DNA of 64,000 nucleotides from Halichoerus grypus (lineage: Eukaryota > Chordata > Mammalia > Carnivora > Phocidae). The DNA is taken from contig NC_135720.1 in NCBI RefSeq assembly GCF_964656455.1, forward strand, positions 52,726,598 through 52,790,597, in the 5' to 3' direction. Under the pieces are notes generated by a model. That model saw only the letters and a list, made by a program, of their open reading frames with translations, had not been told where the DNA came from and made no database searches. Made by a program: the position numbers and the translations under genes. Below, piece by piece: positions 1 to 13,340 of this stretch (positions are counted from its first letter, which is position 1; every line of letters begins with the position of its first letter).

Positions 1-2349
1 TCTAGTTTCATTGTCAGCCCAGGAGCCCTGAGAACCTGGACTAGGCCCAAGTCATCTCCTACCCAGATGACCATATACAAACTGAGTCAGCTTTAGGCCC
101 CTCCTTGCCTCCCCCCGCCCTCCCCCCACCACACACACTCATATAGTCTGAGTCAGACACTTTGCACCTGCCCGTACTGGATTCAGAGAACCCAGCATGA
201 GAAGGATGTATAGATGGTTCAGGGAGAGGCAGAACTTTCCTCTATGGTAGAGACTGAGACAAGCTCGCCTCAATCAGACTGAACCTACAAGGGCAGCCTT
301 GTACAGTCTACAGCAGATTGACACAGAGAGGAGCTCCACAGGACCTCACAGAGACTCCGGAACCCATGGACAGCTGGGTCCTATTTCTGATGGTCTATGT
401 CACTTCCTTTGCTTCATTAAATATCACTGAGCCCTGAGGGAAAGACTTCTTAGGGTCTCTTGACCCTTCAAATGATGAGGGGACTTCATTACAGCAAGAG
501 TTGAAATACCACAGATTAATCTAGTCATATTATCCAAACCAAAGAAAACACGTGGACGATCTCAAAATCTGTGTTGCAGTCACCCCATCTCTCTGTTCTC
601 TCTTGCCCTCTTTATTTTGATCTGCTGCCCTTTCAGGCAATGATCCTGTTTTCTTTAGCAGACCAAAGGCAGTTTGTTTCTGAGTTAAATGTCACTTCAG
701 TATTTCCCCAAGTGAGATGTTTGAACCAGTTTGTGAGTTTCCTAAGCAACAGAGAAATTCTGGAAAAATATTTGGTATCTCAGGTCTGAAAGTTGCCTTA
801 AACTTTGGCTCCCCGAGGCAAATGAAACAGATAGATGGACTACTCCAGCCTCACTAACGTTTCAGGCTGAAAACTAAAGTATTGGCCTGAAAGCATAGAG
901 CTCTAAAAGTCAGCCTCCCAAAGCCAGGCCACTCAGGATGATGCCCCCAAACAATTTTAATGCTGAAATATTCTAGTGATAGTAAGAGGAACAATCGTGG
1001 CACAAATCCAGGATCATGGAGCCATGGTCAACAACTAATGTGTGAGGAGGGAAGTAAGCTTCCCTAGCCAAACAGAGAATTCTGCAGGAAAATTCCTGTG
1101 GGAACCCAGATTATGCCCTGAAGGCTGAGATTTGATTAACCTTCTTGTAGCATGTGTAACGACAAATGTTATTGGTCATAAAATTATCCAGCCCTTATTA
1201 AAACACAGCTGCAGCTCTGGGCTCAGTGACCTCCTGGGGGAGAGATTGCCATAAGATAGTGATAGACTTTATGGAAGGAGAGCGCCTTCCTAGCGTTGAA
1301 ACTACAGGAGAGTGTTTTCCACTTTAATGAGGAGTTCCTGAGAGAGACCGAGCTCTTAGTATTAAAAGCTTTAAGAAATGGAAGGACCAGATTACATTCA
1401 GTCTGCTACTTGGTGGGCAGCCAGCCTACAGCTCACAATATGGATCCATCTTCCTTTACAGAGAACATGCAGAGTCACATTCTCACAGACATACCTATCT
1501 TGCATCCAACTGTTATTGCTGAGGATGTTTCCATTTCTCTTTGTCTTATATAATCATAGCATCCCAGAATTTGAAGGAAATTTAGAGACCCTCTGGTCCA
1601 ACAACCCATCCAACTCTCCCACTAAGTAGAACTGTATGAAAATGAGAACCTATCTTTGAACGTGTTCCAGAGGGGCTATGCAACTCTAGGGCATATTATC
1701 AAGGGCTACCACAGCTAATGGAACGTACTCTTCCCAAGAGCTAGTGCTAGTCAGCTCTCCACCTCAAATCGTGGGGGCCTCCCTTGCTTTCCTGAGCCTC
1801 CACATTCATGGGGAAGGCAGCTATGAGGCTCCATCCCCTACAAGCCAAACACCATTGTGAGAAGGGGATCCTCTACTTTTCTGGCATATTGGCAAATCTT
1901 TGAGCAATGCCCTTTTGTCTATTACAAGTTTTTAAATAGCTAAAGGCGAAATAAGAACAATGAAAATGCTTATTCTTTTCTGTAGTCTGTTCCTCACTAT
2001 TTATATCCTACTTTCTTTTCCTTCACATGAGCCACTAAACTGGTTTTTATTAATAGTGCTTCCTTTATGGGATTTAAATCTGCTCCTAGGAATCCTTCCC
2101 CAAAATACAGAGTATTTCCCCTGTTTAATTTCTCCTAACTTGATCATTTATCTCTTGAAAAAAATCAACACTTGAAGGATTGCAGAGTTGTGTCTCATTA
2201 ATTTTTTTCTCAATGATAAAAATTTCCCAGTGATATAATTTTTCCTCAAATGATGTGAAAGCTTTCCTTGTGAAATTATTTTGGGCCATCAAATTCCTAC
2301 AACCCATGGTTCTTATTTTTCTATCTCTTATATATCATGTAACCAATTA

Positions 2350-2580
2350 ACATTTTATCACTTTTAAAATTTTTATTATGGATTTTAAAAACATACACAA
2401 AAATAAAGATAATAGAATGGTGTATCTCCAAATTCCTATCACTCAGGTTCAATAACTATCAAATTTTACCCCACTTACTTCATCCATCCCTTTTTATGCC
2501 TTCTTTGCAGGAGTATTTAAAGTAATCCTGAATCATGTCATCCTTACATACATCAGTATACATTTCATTCTATGAGTTTT
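2350..2580. repeat. probable old LINE-1 3'-end fragment
   Basis: AT-rich text of the form 'aaaacatacacaaaaataaagataat...cctatcactcaggttcaataactatcaa' followed by a 'gcaggagtatttaaa' block resembles the degenerate 3' untranslated part of ancient L1 elements. No ORF or target duplication is visible. The family call is from memory of the pattern and is uncertain. Confidence 0.4.
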
Positions 2581-3730
2581 TACATAATGTTGATATTATT
2601 TTATTTCCCCTCTTTGAGACTTTCCATATTTGGCCCTCAGGTAAACTATCTCAGAATGTTGCAGGGGGTCTCAGCACCTCAACACGTTGCAACCACTGTC
2701 CCTACTTTGTAGAGGGGGAAGTGGGGAAGAGGTTTGCCTCACAAATAAGAACACGCTATCACGAAATACAAAATTCTGGTCATGAATTTAAAGTCTCTTT
2801 TATTATGCCAAATTGGCATATAAAAACGATTTGGGAAAGACAAGTGAATGTGCATAACTATATAACTCAGTAACCAGAAGATAAAATACACTGCTGCCCA
2901 TATTCTCATCAAGATATCATGGCACCGTGTGCCAAATGACCTACCAATGTCTAAAGACAATCTTTCTTTAAAAAATTTCTTTTATTAATCTCTAAAAAGC
3001 TTCTTTTTAATATATCATCATTAAGTGAAATTCAGTATTTAAGAACCAGGGAGCCATTAAGAAGCAAGCGTGTGATGATTTAGTAATATTTTAGTTCAAA
3101 GAATGCATGATTTTAATGATCTCTTTTGAACACCACAGAATCCCAGACACTAGGAAGAAATAGAAACATATGACACACCATTCAAGGGATCTATTTCTCT
3201 CTGTTGTTCTTACTTCTTCTTAAACTATCAAGCTGTAATAATTATTCAGTCTAAGCAGCCCCCGGTAAATGAAACAGCCCTTAGACAGCTGTCAAGGCTC
3301 AGTCTTCCGGAAGCTTTGATTTTAATGAAACTCATTAAGGAAAGAAATTAACAGAAAATATCATAATTTGTCTTGTTTCAGAAAACTAAACAGAAACAAA
3401 GGGCTTCTTAACCTGACAAGGAATCTGACCAGCCAAGCTCCTTTATTATATTCAGAGCTCCACACCGGCAGCTCTGCACATGCATCGGACTAGGTTAGAA
3501 AAAGAATCTCTTCCCAGAGGAATGGCCTGGCCCAGAGACTTGTCTCAACCCCATGGAGAAGCCTCCTCAGCCAGGGCAGGCATTTTTAGAGCCATAGTAT
3601 GCAGGCACAGAATATTCAAAGAAAAGAAAGGCTATGAACAATGTAATTCTCATTAAAGGGCTATGACTGGAGAAATTATCCACACATTTGGCTGCGTTAA
3701 GTCCAACTTCTCTCCAGACAATGATGACAT

Positions 3731-3792
3731 TTCCTTCTTTCCTTCCTTCCTTCCTTCCTTCCTTCCTTCCTTCCTTCCTTCCTTCCTTCCTT
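3731..3792. repeat. (TTCC)n microsatellite
   Basis: About 15 tandem TTCC units, with one interruption near the left end (TTCTTT). Long pure tetranucleotide runs of this size are usually length-polymorphic. Confidence 0.97.
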
Positions 3793-4329
3793 AATTTAAA
3801 GAAACCCCATGAAGTATATGCTCCTTAGTTTCCTTTCCATAATGTCTTCCAGCTTAAATTAGGCTGGAATGTTTCAAAGATGGGAAGAAACATTCACCTA
3901 AATTTCTATCTACTAGCTAGGACACTCTCAAGGAAGACACTGATGATCCCACAGCCTTTACACCCATAGGTTCAGCACAGGCCTGATTGGGATACATTTA
4001 GATTGCATGTAGATCTAATTGGCATCTTACCCTGATAGGTCAGATAACCCTAGAGACAGACCTTTCCAGATAGAAGGCCTCAGAATGAAACTGAGAGCGA
4101 GTTTGACAGTGGTCTCACTGCTGTAAGCACACATTTTTTAGTCCCTCAGAAAAAAAGCCTGCAAAGGTGGTTGGGCTTTTCCAGGCATTTAGGCTGTGTC
4201 AGTAGGAGGCAAGATAAGGAAGAGGCCAGAGCAGGGAGCGTACATGGCACGGCTGTACCCCTGGCCATGCACACCCACTTTCAGCCTGATGCACGGATAG
4301 TCAAAAGTACAGTCTGATGGGGAAAGAGA

Positions 4330-4510
4330 CTGGAGGCCGTTCCCAGCCTGGTCACTTGTGAGTTGTCTGACCTGGGTAAGTTATTTAACTCCTCTGAGTC
4401 TCGGTTACCTCCCATGTAAGATGGGGTCAAAATACCTTTTTTATCACGTTGCTGTGAGGATTAAACAACACAAAGTGCTTAGCCCCCAAAGTCTGATACA
4501 GTGAGAACTT
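4330..4510 (+). repeat. MIR SINE
   Basis: Matches the MIR core in sense order: 'gtcacttgtgagttgtctgacc' variant, then 'gggtaagttatttaactcct', 'tctcggttacctcccatgtaagatgggg', and the tail 'ttgctgtgaggattaaacaa...aagtgctta'. An old, diverged copy without visible target duplications. Confidence 0.9.
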
Positions 4511-5934
4511 TAAGAATAGGAGGAACTGTGAGTATCCACGAGTGTCTGGAAATGGTGCTAACGTGATAACCCTTGGGGGTCAGGAAGGCTCTGGGGAAAG
4601 GGAGAGGATCCTGGGAGCCAAGTTCTAGAAGGAGAGGAGCCAGGGAGGAGCCAGGGTGTGGGTAGAGGGGAGACCCTGGAGGGGAAGCAGGAAGAATTCC
4701 TGCACTTGGCTGAGATCTCCTCCTGGTGTTGCACTGTCCTAGCCAGGAAAACTCTCAAATCCTTGCCAGGCGAGTCCTATCCTTACCCTCTCCATCTCTA
4801 CAGGAGACCCAGGAGAGAGCTACATAAAGCTTATCTGAGCATTCCTTGGAATGGGGAAGGTTAGGTAAGACTCCTGAAATCCTCTTTTAAAAAGATGATT
4901 GGTAAGATGAAGGCAGGAAGCTGCTAAGAAAGTAGGAGCCACGAGACAGACAAGAGGGGAAAAAAGAAAGGTTCTTCTATGGCACACAGTATTATTTCAA
5001 CTGTTAAAAAAGTAACTTTGAACTAGTTATTTTCTACCTTTTTCTGGCCTCCATTTGATACACAGAGGGATATCAGACTACCCCACTAATTGCTGCCCCC
5101 CTCACTAAGGTAATAAGTCAGTTCTATGCAATACATGGAGCACTGCTCTTTTTCAAAGGAGAAAGAAATTGACATGTATATTGCAAACCAGTGAGTGACC
5201 ATGACTGAGATTTCTACATTAGATTAGGACTCTGTGTTTGCTTGCAAGATACACACTCCACGTGGATAGTAATAAGGGAAAATAATCAGATCTATGTGTC
5301 ACCCAAACTTCATACAAACCCACATTCTCTCACACAATACAAAATAAGTTTCATATGGAGATACCACAGAATGGGTGAGAATAAGATAATTATTTCTACT
5401 GCTACAAACCTGAGAAGACAGATTAGTTAATCTGCAAAGGTTTTATACAGCCCAAGGACTTGGGAACAAAGCCATCTGGTTGGGTGATCAGGAGATTAAG
5501 GACCCCCTAACTTGGGGTCCATTTACCCCAGACAGGATTACACATACATTGTGGCTCTCAGTCTTTTTACAGGATCTCCTCTTGTTCTTGTTTCATGCCT
5601 GTTTTTATTGTTTTCTTAGTTAACATAAATGTCATCTGAATGTTTTTATCTCTAATCCATTTGGATTCTTTGTGCTAAAGGATTTGCATATTGAAAGAAG
5701 AAAAAAATCTGGTTATCAGCTAGTGTAATTTGTGTAGCCTCCACATCCTCTGTAACAGTTCCCAGTTTAAAAAAATGCACCCAAGGCTTGAGGGTAAAAA
5801 TGAGGTTATCTATTAGCCTACAAACTAGCTCTGAACATCTAATTAATCTAATTTGGTAAACAAATTAACGTTCTTTTCAATGTTCCTTATTTCAAAAAGT
5901 CAGGCTTAGTTTATTGAGTCCATCATTTAGTACC

Positions 5935-6090
5935 AACCCAGTTCATTCATTCGTTTGATGAATATTTATCAAGAATTTTTAATATAGCTGACATGGTTTT
6001 CAACACTGGGCTATGCCAGTAAGCAAGACAGACATAATCGTGATCTTCATGGGGTTTTATTATAATGGGAAGTACAGACAATACACAAAT
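5935..6090 (-). repeat. L2-like LINE tail, antisense
   Basis: Begins 'ttcattcattcgtttgatgaatatttatc' and continues with 'ctgggctatgcc', 'aagcaagacagacataatc' and 'cttcatggggtt', the order seen in antisense L2-type 3' ends. Diverged; the subfamily is not resolvable by eye. Confidence 0.6.
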
Positions 6091-7579
6091 AAATATCTAT
6101 AAAAAATGTATGATATCCAGGAGTATTACATGCTATGAAAAGAATAGCAGTTGTAAAAAGTTAAAGAATGATGGAGCTGCTGATCTACGTAGATATTTGT
6201 TGAATAAAATAAAGTGCTCAATTTGTAATACCAGTAGGGCAACTTACATTTTTTTTTCTAATCTCCCGAGTGTGATATGAATTAGCATGTTGGAACAAAC
6301 ACGTAGCTATGGTTTCTGCAGTTTTATGTATTAATTCAATTTTATTTATTAATTTATTTGTACTCTGCCTCATTCCTGAAAGGATTTATGATAGAGCTAC
6401 TATACAGTTGCACAAATTGCCCTGCTCCTTTGCTATTAAAGAACTAGATCTTTATGAAAATAGAGACACAAAGTCATTTCCAAAGTATTTCATTTTCTCT
6501 CAATCTCAAGTTGATTTCCTTGACAATTTAAGTGTGTCAGTAAGTACTCAGAACCAAGATTTTCCAGGAAGATCAGATGAAAAGGCTAAAAAATCAATAC
6601 AGGCAGCAACTACTTCTTAGAATCACAATTCTCATAGAAACTTAACTTCGTAATTTTTTTCACAATGTGTCAGTCTCCGAGCACATGAGGATTGATATTG
6701 TCTGTAGCCAGCATCCTAACTCTAAAATGTTCAAATTTTGCATTCTAGTTGACATACAATAAATGTCAACATGACATGAGAAGGTGGAGGCAGAATGAAG
6801 GGGGAAATTATTCATAAATCATGCAGTCATCTTTTGCTGATCCTCCTTGGTAGAACAGAGGTGGTCTAAATGACACAAGACAAAGAATAACCTAAAAATT
6901 GCAATGGAAAGCACACAACCAGTCCCCTACTCATAACCAATCCCAGCCCCTCAAAGTTCCCAGCAGCCAGAATTTAGAATGACGATGACAGGCAGCCCTC
7001 TGCATTGCTATTAAAACTTAATTCATGAATAATTAAGTGTAGTCTATACAAAATGTGAGCAAATAAAGTGAAATCGCTGTTGCAAATCCACTACTTGGCA
7101 CTCAGTGTCCATCTGTTGAAACATTTTATAATAACTTTCCAAAAGTTTGACTTATTTTGACCAAGCCTGATATACAACTAAAGGATATGAGATACACTTT
7201 GATTTGTAGTTCCTTTTGTCATTCCCAAAAGAGTAGCCATTCTGTTTTTAGATGGCTATATTTCTAGAATTTTTAATAGTTTGAGAAAAATTTTATATGG
7301 AAATAGCAAAAACAGAATTCTGCTTGTGAAACCAAGTCTATAGTTCACAAAAGCACAAATATTTATTTAATAAATATTTTTTAAATTTTTATTCAATAAT
7401 TTAAAAGTTGAAAATATATATTTTACTTTTCAAATCTACCAAAGGTATTCATTAGTTATTTATGCCAAGACAGTTTGTTTTCATTTTTCTGTTGATTTCA
7501 AAGGGAAAAAAACCTCTAAAATGTGAAATATATTTTCCATACCTTAATTTTAGCTCTGCTTTGCATTTATCCTGTTTAT

Positions 7580-7725
7580 CTTTTTTTTAAGAGAGGGTGG
7601 GGGAGGGGCAGAGGGAGAGGAGAAAGAGAGAATATTAAGGAGGCTCCATCTCACAACCCTGAAATCATGACCTGAGCAGAAATCAAGAGTTGGACGCTCA
7701 ACCGACTGAGCCACCCAGGCGCTCC
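7580..7725 (-). repeat. Can-SINE, internally shortened
   Basis: Reverse-oriented carnivore tRNA-derived SINE: a poly-T start, a purine-rich 'gagggagagg' section, then the tRNA-like head in reverse, ending 'gactgagccacccaggcgctcc'. At 146 bp it is shorter than the roughly 200-bp copies elsewhere in the window. Flanking 'tttatctt' on both sides may be a target duplication. Confidence 0.93.
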
Positions 7726-8461
7726 TATTCTTTGTTTATCTTATCACAAAACAATCCTTGTATCAATAACAAAATGAGTGTACCAAGTACACACAAGATA
7801 TATGTACATTTAATAAAAGTATTAGTAAAGTCAGAGACTAAGTCAAAGGCTGGAGGTATGTGAATACTTTATAAATCATAAAATGTGATATAAATGTATA
7901 TTCTTCTTACTAGTATTGCTACTTATGACATCATATCAATTCATTTCCTTTCATTATATAATACCTTAGGCCACAACTTTTTAAATTATCACATGGCTCT
8001 CTTTTATCAGGCACCTGATTTTCAGAATTGCCAGATGGACAGACACATGCATCCTGAGGTCTGACTAGATTCTGATTCACCCAGAAAGAAAGAAGATTCA
8101 GACTAGCCCAGTGCCTACAACTGCTGAAAGATCTGTCCCCGCTGATTATTTACATGCCACCTCTTCTTCCTGTGGAACTGTGACTCGTCTCCTCACAGTC
8201 AAGGTTTGTACATGAGATTGTGCCACTTGCTTTGTCAGGCACAAATTAATGCAGTCGAGCTGTACAATTAATTCATGCCATTTTGTCAAGCCAAGTTACA
8301 AAGAAAGAACATTGGGAAACCACACCATTACCTCCTTTGATATCCCTACACTGTGTTCGGGCATTTGCTCTCAGGTGCAATGGATCCAAACCGTCTCCAG
8401 AAAATGTCTGAGGTGATGGAGTTATGCCGCTGTGAGCACCATGAGATTTCAGGGAAGCTGA

Positions 8462-8463
<2 letters not shown>

Positions 8464-8506
<43 letters not shown>
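8464..8506. repeat. (TG)n microsatellite
   Basis: About 21 uninterrupted TG dinucleotides. It has potential for Z-DNA formation and is likely length-polymorphic. Confidence 0.97.
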
Positions 8507-8510
<4 letters not shown>

Positions 8511-11289
8511 CTAGAAGAAGTATGGCACTGGTGTAATAGAAAACCTTTGATTACATGGAGATTTTGGGAAGGCCATTATGAGGTCATTCAGCATATCAAG
8601 GACAAAGCACTGATTTACTGAGTTAGCTTCAGAGTGTGCATTTGGGCCTTTTACAAACGACAAGCCCATGAGGGGGATCATTAGACGCCACCCTTGACTC
8701 AGGACCATCTCAGAACACCGGCTGCCTGTGCCCCACTATAACACCTCTATTATTTTAACAAGCAAAACCACGGTCTGGTTTCCGCGACTTGCCACAAAAT
8801 TCTCAGGTCAAGTGTAAATGCATATTACAGAGCACCCTCTGGCATGTATTGTTAGAGTCCTCATTAAAAAAACCTCCAAAAGTCTTCAACTGTGCAATTG
8901 GAAATGTTTCCAAATCCTCTTATCCCCAACATAACAAATCCCATTGTTTATTAAATCTGATGTTTTGTAAATTGGATATGGCCTGGCTTATAGGGAAGGA
9001 ATACCTTCCAAAACAACCCAAGAGAGTTCTTAGGGAGAGACAAGCAGATCAGGAGAGCCCCCTTCCATGGTCAGAAGACAATTCTAGGACGAGGAGACAC
9101 AACAGCATTGCTAACCAATTACAGTTCTGTCTGGGTCACGCGCTATCTGTAGCAGAAGGAGGCAAGATGGCAGATGCCCTGGGTTATTTTAATTAATTTA
9201 ATCATGTGACTAATTGGTCTCTGCTGGGTTTCTGTGGTAACTGCTTCCTAAGTGCTCATGGGCAATTGTGTTAAATGTAGCTTGGAATCCGCACGTAGGG
9301 CGCAGTGCCTCTGGTGAGCTCGGGAGCCGAGCCCTGCAGCTGCGCTCGCTCGGAAGGTGCCCTGCTGGGTCTCTGATTGTCTGACTGCAGAGCGCTTCCA
9401 GCTGCAGCATCCTCTGGAAACGGGCACTGCCTCCCTTTCCTCAAAGCCACTGCTCACCTACCTACGTGGGCACCAACTCACTGTGGACGTAGGAAAACGA
9501 TCCGTCATCAAAGAAGACCCAGGTTCGGCAAGGGTTTGGGAATTAGACGGAGAAAGGTATCTGTAATAAAGGGACACTGGAATGGGGAAGAGGAGGGAGG
9601 GGAAATTAAGGCTACTCTTCTGTGAATAATATGCGGCCCCAGAAGCTATCATGTGTTATTCATAGCTGTCCAAATGATACTAATAAGCCATCCTTTTTAA
9701 ATGCCTTGCGGGGTTTATCTTTTTTTTTCCCTCATTCTCTTACAATGCCATCTCCTTGTCACGGAGAAGGTGCGTGGGAGAATGGGTGGGTGGATGGCCA
9801 GTTTTAGAGCACAGTCTACTTCAGACAGATGGGAGGAAAATGACTTCCAAATTTTCTCATGAAGTGGGATATGTTTGTATTTGCGCAATGCATTCTAGCA
9901 CCTGTGCAGAGAAAAAAATGTAATCACAGATTTCCCTCAGAAGGGGATTAAAAAAAAAAAAAGTAAAACCATTAACTGCAGCACAAAGATGCTGCTCTTC
10001 TTGATCAAGCCCTTCCATCTGCAGTCCCAGGCAAGACTCTGAGAACAATAGTTTCTTCCCACCCCACCTGCACCCTGAAGAACAGGTCAATGTTTGGACT
10101 ATTCTAGAAACTCAAGAGAAACTGCTTTCTGAGATCATTCTTGTGTCTATTGGAATGGCGGTGTGAGTGATATTTTTTTCCCAGAGCAGGAGTGGGACGG
10201 CAGTAGCAAGGTGACGTTGCTTTTCCTTAACAAATGGCACAGTGACCCAAAGATGCTATTCTGTGTCCTGTGTGTTCCAGACTTCTGCAAATGGGCAGCT
10301 CCAATGGACTCCAGCCCTTCCTCTTCCCCCCTCCCCCTCACTCGCAGACATGAAGCAACATCTCGGTAAATTAAGCTAAATTGGTGTCATCTAAAAATTT
10401 CACATTAGAGATGAACCTTAAATGGGCTGACAGTCTAAATTCCTTTAAGAGGTGGCAAGGAGTTCTGTTAAGTATTACAATGCATCTGACGGGACATCCA
10501 GGCAGCAAGCATTATTTAATCCAACATCTTGCTAAGACCGGGAGCTTCCCCACATCTGTTATGTCTCTGTAATGCAAATGGCAGAATCTGTTCATAACAT
10601 CACCAGTTTTGTGACTTTAATGACATCCATTTTGAGAAGTACCTGTCTGTTCTAAGTATTGGACAAATTACTGAAAAAATTGTGTCGTTTGATTCTCAAG
10701 GTCTATATCCTGGAAGAAGCATCATTTCTGGCACTGAGGCAGAACTGCTCTCTCTCCTAATACTGTAAAGTTGATTATTGCATGCTTATTCTAAAAACCG
10801 GCCTGGGACGCCAAGCAGCACCAGTCAATCCCCGGTCTTCTTGTGCCGTCCTTACACTGACAGATTTGCAGCACACCTCCCCCTGTCCCACACCTCCATT
10901 CCAGGCTGCACAAGTCAGAATGCCATCCATCCTGTATGTCTGGCTTAAGGGAAGAACTCTAGTTTTCAGAACAGCAGATGAGGAGCTGAGTTTTCCCACA
11001 TCCAATCACTCTTAGTTAGGATTCTAAATCTGAATTCAAGAGGTCAACGAATGAATTTCAGAAAGCCCATGAACCCATGAAAAAATCTGTAAAATTCTGT
11101 GTGTCTGTTTATTTCCTAGAGAAACGGTCCACTCTGAACTTACAAGAGGTTAAGAACCGCCTGCCCCAGTTCCCCAGTTTTCTCTGCTGGTTTCTGCCCC
11201 ACTCTCCTCCTACCCTGTCTCTAAGCTAGCTTACCGAATTATTGAAATGGGAAAGCCTTAGCTATCATTTCTTTATCAGCCTACTTTAA

Positions 11290-11750
11290 AACAGATTCAA
11301 CCATCTATCGCTAGACAAACGGATAAAGAAGATATGGTCTATATATACAATGGAATATTACTCAGCCATAAAAAAACGAAATCTTGCCATTTGCAACAAC
11401 ATGGATGGAGCTAGAGGGTATAATGCTAAGTGAAATAAGTCAGAGAAAGACAAATATCATATGATTTCACTCCCATGGGATTTAAGAAATAAACTGAGAA
11501 AAAAAGACAAACAAAAAAACAGACTCTTTTAAATATAGAGAACAAACTGGTGGTTGCCAGAGGGGAGGTGGGTGGAGGGATGGATGAAATAGGAAATAGG
11601 CATAGGGGATTAAGAGCACACTTATCATGATGAGCACTGAGTAATGTATAGAATCTTTGAGCCACTATACTGTACAGCTGAAACTAATATAACAATGTAC
11701 GTTAAATACATGGAAATTAAAAATAAAATAAAAATAAAAATAAATAAATT
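11290..11750 (+). repeat. LINE-1 3' end fragment
   Basis: Contains the L1 3'-region landmarks 'caatggaatattactcagcc', 'ttgccatttgcaacaacatgg', 'gctaagtgaaataagtcaga' and 'ggtggttgccagagggga', and ends in an A-rich 'aaataaaataaaaataaa' tail. It is a 5'-truncated sense insertion of about 460 bp without ORF2 coding capacity. Confidence 0.92.
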
Positions 11751-12569
11751 CAAACTTTCTTTTCCCTTGATAGCCAATCTGTCCCCCCAAACAAGTCCCC
11801 TGACATGGGCCAGTCCTTGTAAAGGATAAGCCTTGTGCCATGAATAGCAACACAGTCCTACAGGACAGGCCTGAGCATCATCTCCTTGTGCCATGGACAC
11901 CAGACCAAACATGGCAACAGTCTATGCCTCCATTTAACTCCTCATCACCTTTGGCCCAAGGCTGAGAACTATCATGGAAAGCTGCATGGGAAGCTGCTTC
12001 TCCTTTACTTCACTCCTCAGGCCCGTCTGTGTCTGGTCTTCTTACCATGGCTCCTTCCCCACCAAGTCACTTCTGCCTTCCTTTCCTTCATTTTTACCTG
12101 ATACAAGAGCTTGACAGAGCACATTTTAAATGTTGAGCATTCCCTTTTACTGTCTGATCAAGATCCTCATTGCCCCCAGTTCTCCATCAAGACAAATGCA
12201 TACTTCAAAGCAAATTATAAATGGGGCAGCCATTGGCCATTTTTAAGAGATAAATAAGACTCCATTAACAGAGTCCACAATTAAAGTTTAGAAAAACTAA
12301 CAGAAATACCTCGGTTTAACTTCGTGAAATTGTAGTCAAAATCAAGGAGAATCCAATGGTAAGACCTTAAAGGCCCCCCATCCTGCCATAATAATTACAT
12401 TTAATACATATCTATCTATTCATCCAGTATTTTCGAGCTGGGTTCTCAGCCCATTAATGAGTCCCAACCAGCAACTTCTTAATGAAATAGAACAGAACAA
12501 AACAGAAAATACCAGAGCACATCACATAAAAAAAAAATAAGTATTATTTCAGGAAACCTTTGGTTCAGT

Positions 12570-12773
12570 TTTTTCTTTGTTTTTTAGAGACAGAGTGAGA
12601 GTGTGAGCGCCAATTGGGGAAGGCGTAGTGGAAGAGGGAGAGAGAGAATCTCAAGCAGACTCCCTGCTTGGGCACAGAGCCTGACATGGGGCTCAATTTC
12701 ACGAACCCGAGATCATGACCTGAGCCAAAATCAAGAGTCAGATGCTCAACCAATTGAGCCACCCAGGCACCTC
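12570..12773 (-). repeat. Can-SINE
   Basis: Reverse copy from a T-rich tail to the head 'caattgagccacccaggcac'. It is flanked by imperfect target duplications, 'ctttggttca' at 12558-12567 and 'cttttggttca' at 12775-12785, which suggests an older insertion. The body carries 'aatcaagagtcagatgctcaa', the older Can-SINE form. Confidence 0.95.
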
Positions 12774-12998
12774 ACTTTTGGTTCATTTTTAAATGGATAT
12801 ACCCTCTTTTGCATATTCTAAAGCCTAAGCATTTTTCATATTTTAATACTTCTGAAATCAAGATGCATTTTATATTGTTGTCATCCGGGTTGCAGATGTG
12901 ACATAACTGCATGAAAATCTTTTGTTGACACTTCCTGGCAAAATCAAGAAAATGCCAGCCTCAAAGTGACTTAGGAAATATGAAGTAGGGTAGGAGTC

Positions 12999-13023
12999 GG
13001 GGTGTGTGTGTGTGTGTGTGTGT
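12999..13023. repeat. short (GT)n run
   Basis: About 12 GT dinucleotides in otherwise unique intron sequence. Confidence 0.9.
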
Positions 13024-13244
13024 ACTAAATTACAAAGCAAGATGCATTTCTTACTACAAGTTCACGGTAAATAAAACTTTGAAAACTAGCATACTAAGCC
13101 CTTTTATAAAAGGTATATGTACACTTACTAAATACTGATATTCTAATGAAAAAGAAGAGCAGTTTCTATTGCTCTTCAGGCAACTGCCACTACAATTCTC
13201 CTCTTGCTGACTTCAGAGATCTCACGCTGATCACAGCACCGATG

Positions 13245-13340
13245 GTATCCGCCCCTCACTAGCTGTGCGGTCCCAGCAAGTCACTTCTCTTCTCAGGGCC
13301 ACAGTTTTCTCATCTGTAAAAGGAGGATGTTGGAGAAACT
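13245..13340 (+). repeat. MIR SINE fragment
   Basis: Sense MIR core: 'tcactagctgtgcggtccc', 'agcaagtcacttctcttctc', 'cagttttctcatctgtaaaa'. Only the central part is recognisable. Confidence 0.85.

Noticed and set aside
1556..1628. Possible MIR/L3-like fragment ('agaccctctggtccaacaac')
   Set aside because: A short resemblance only; not enough landmarks to support a call.
8789..9196. 135-codon plus-strand open frame
   Set aside because: No recognisable protein features. It lies in a block that looks like regulatory DNA, so its length may simply follow from composition.
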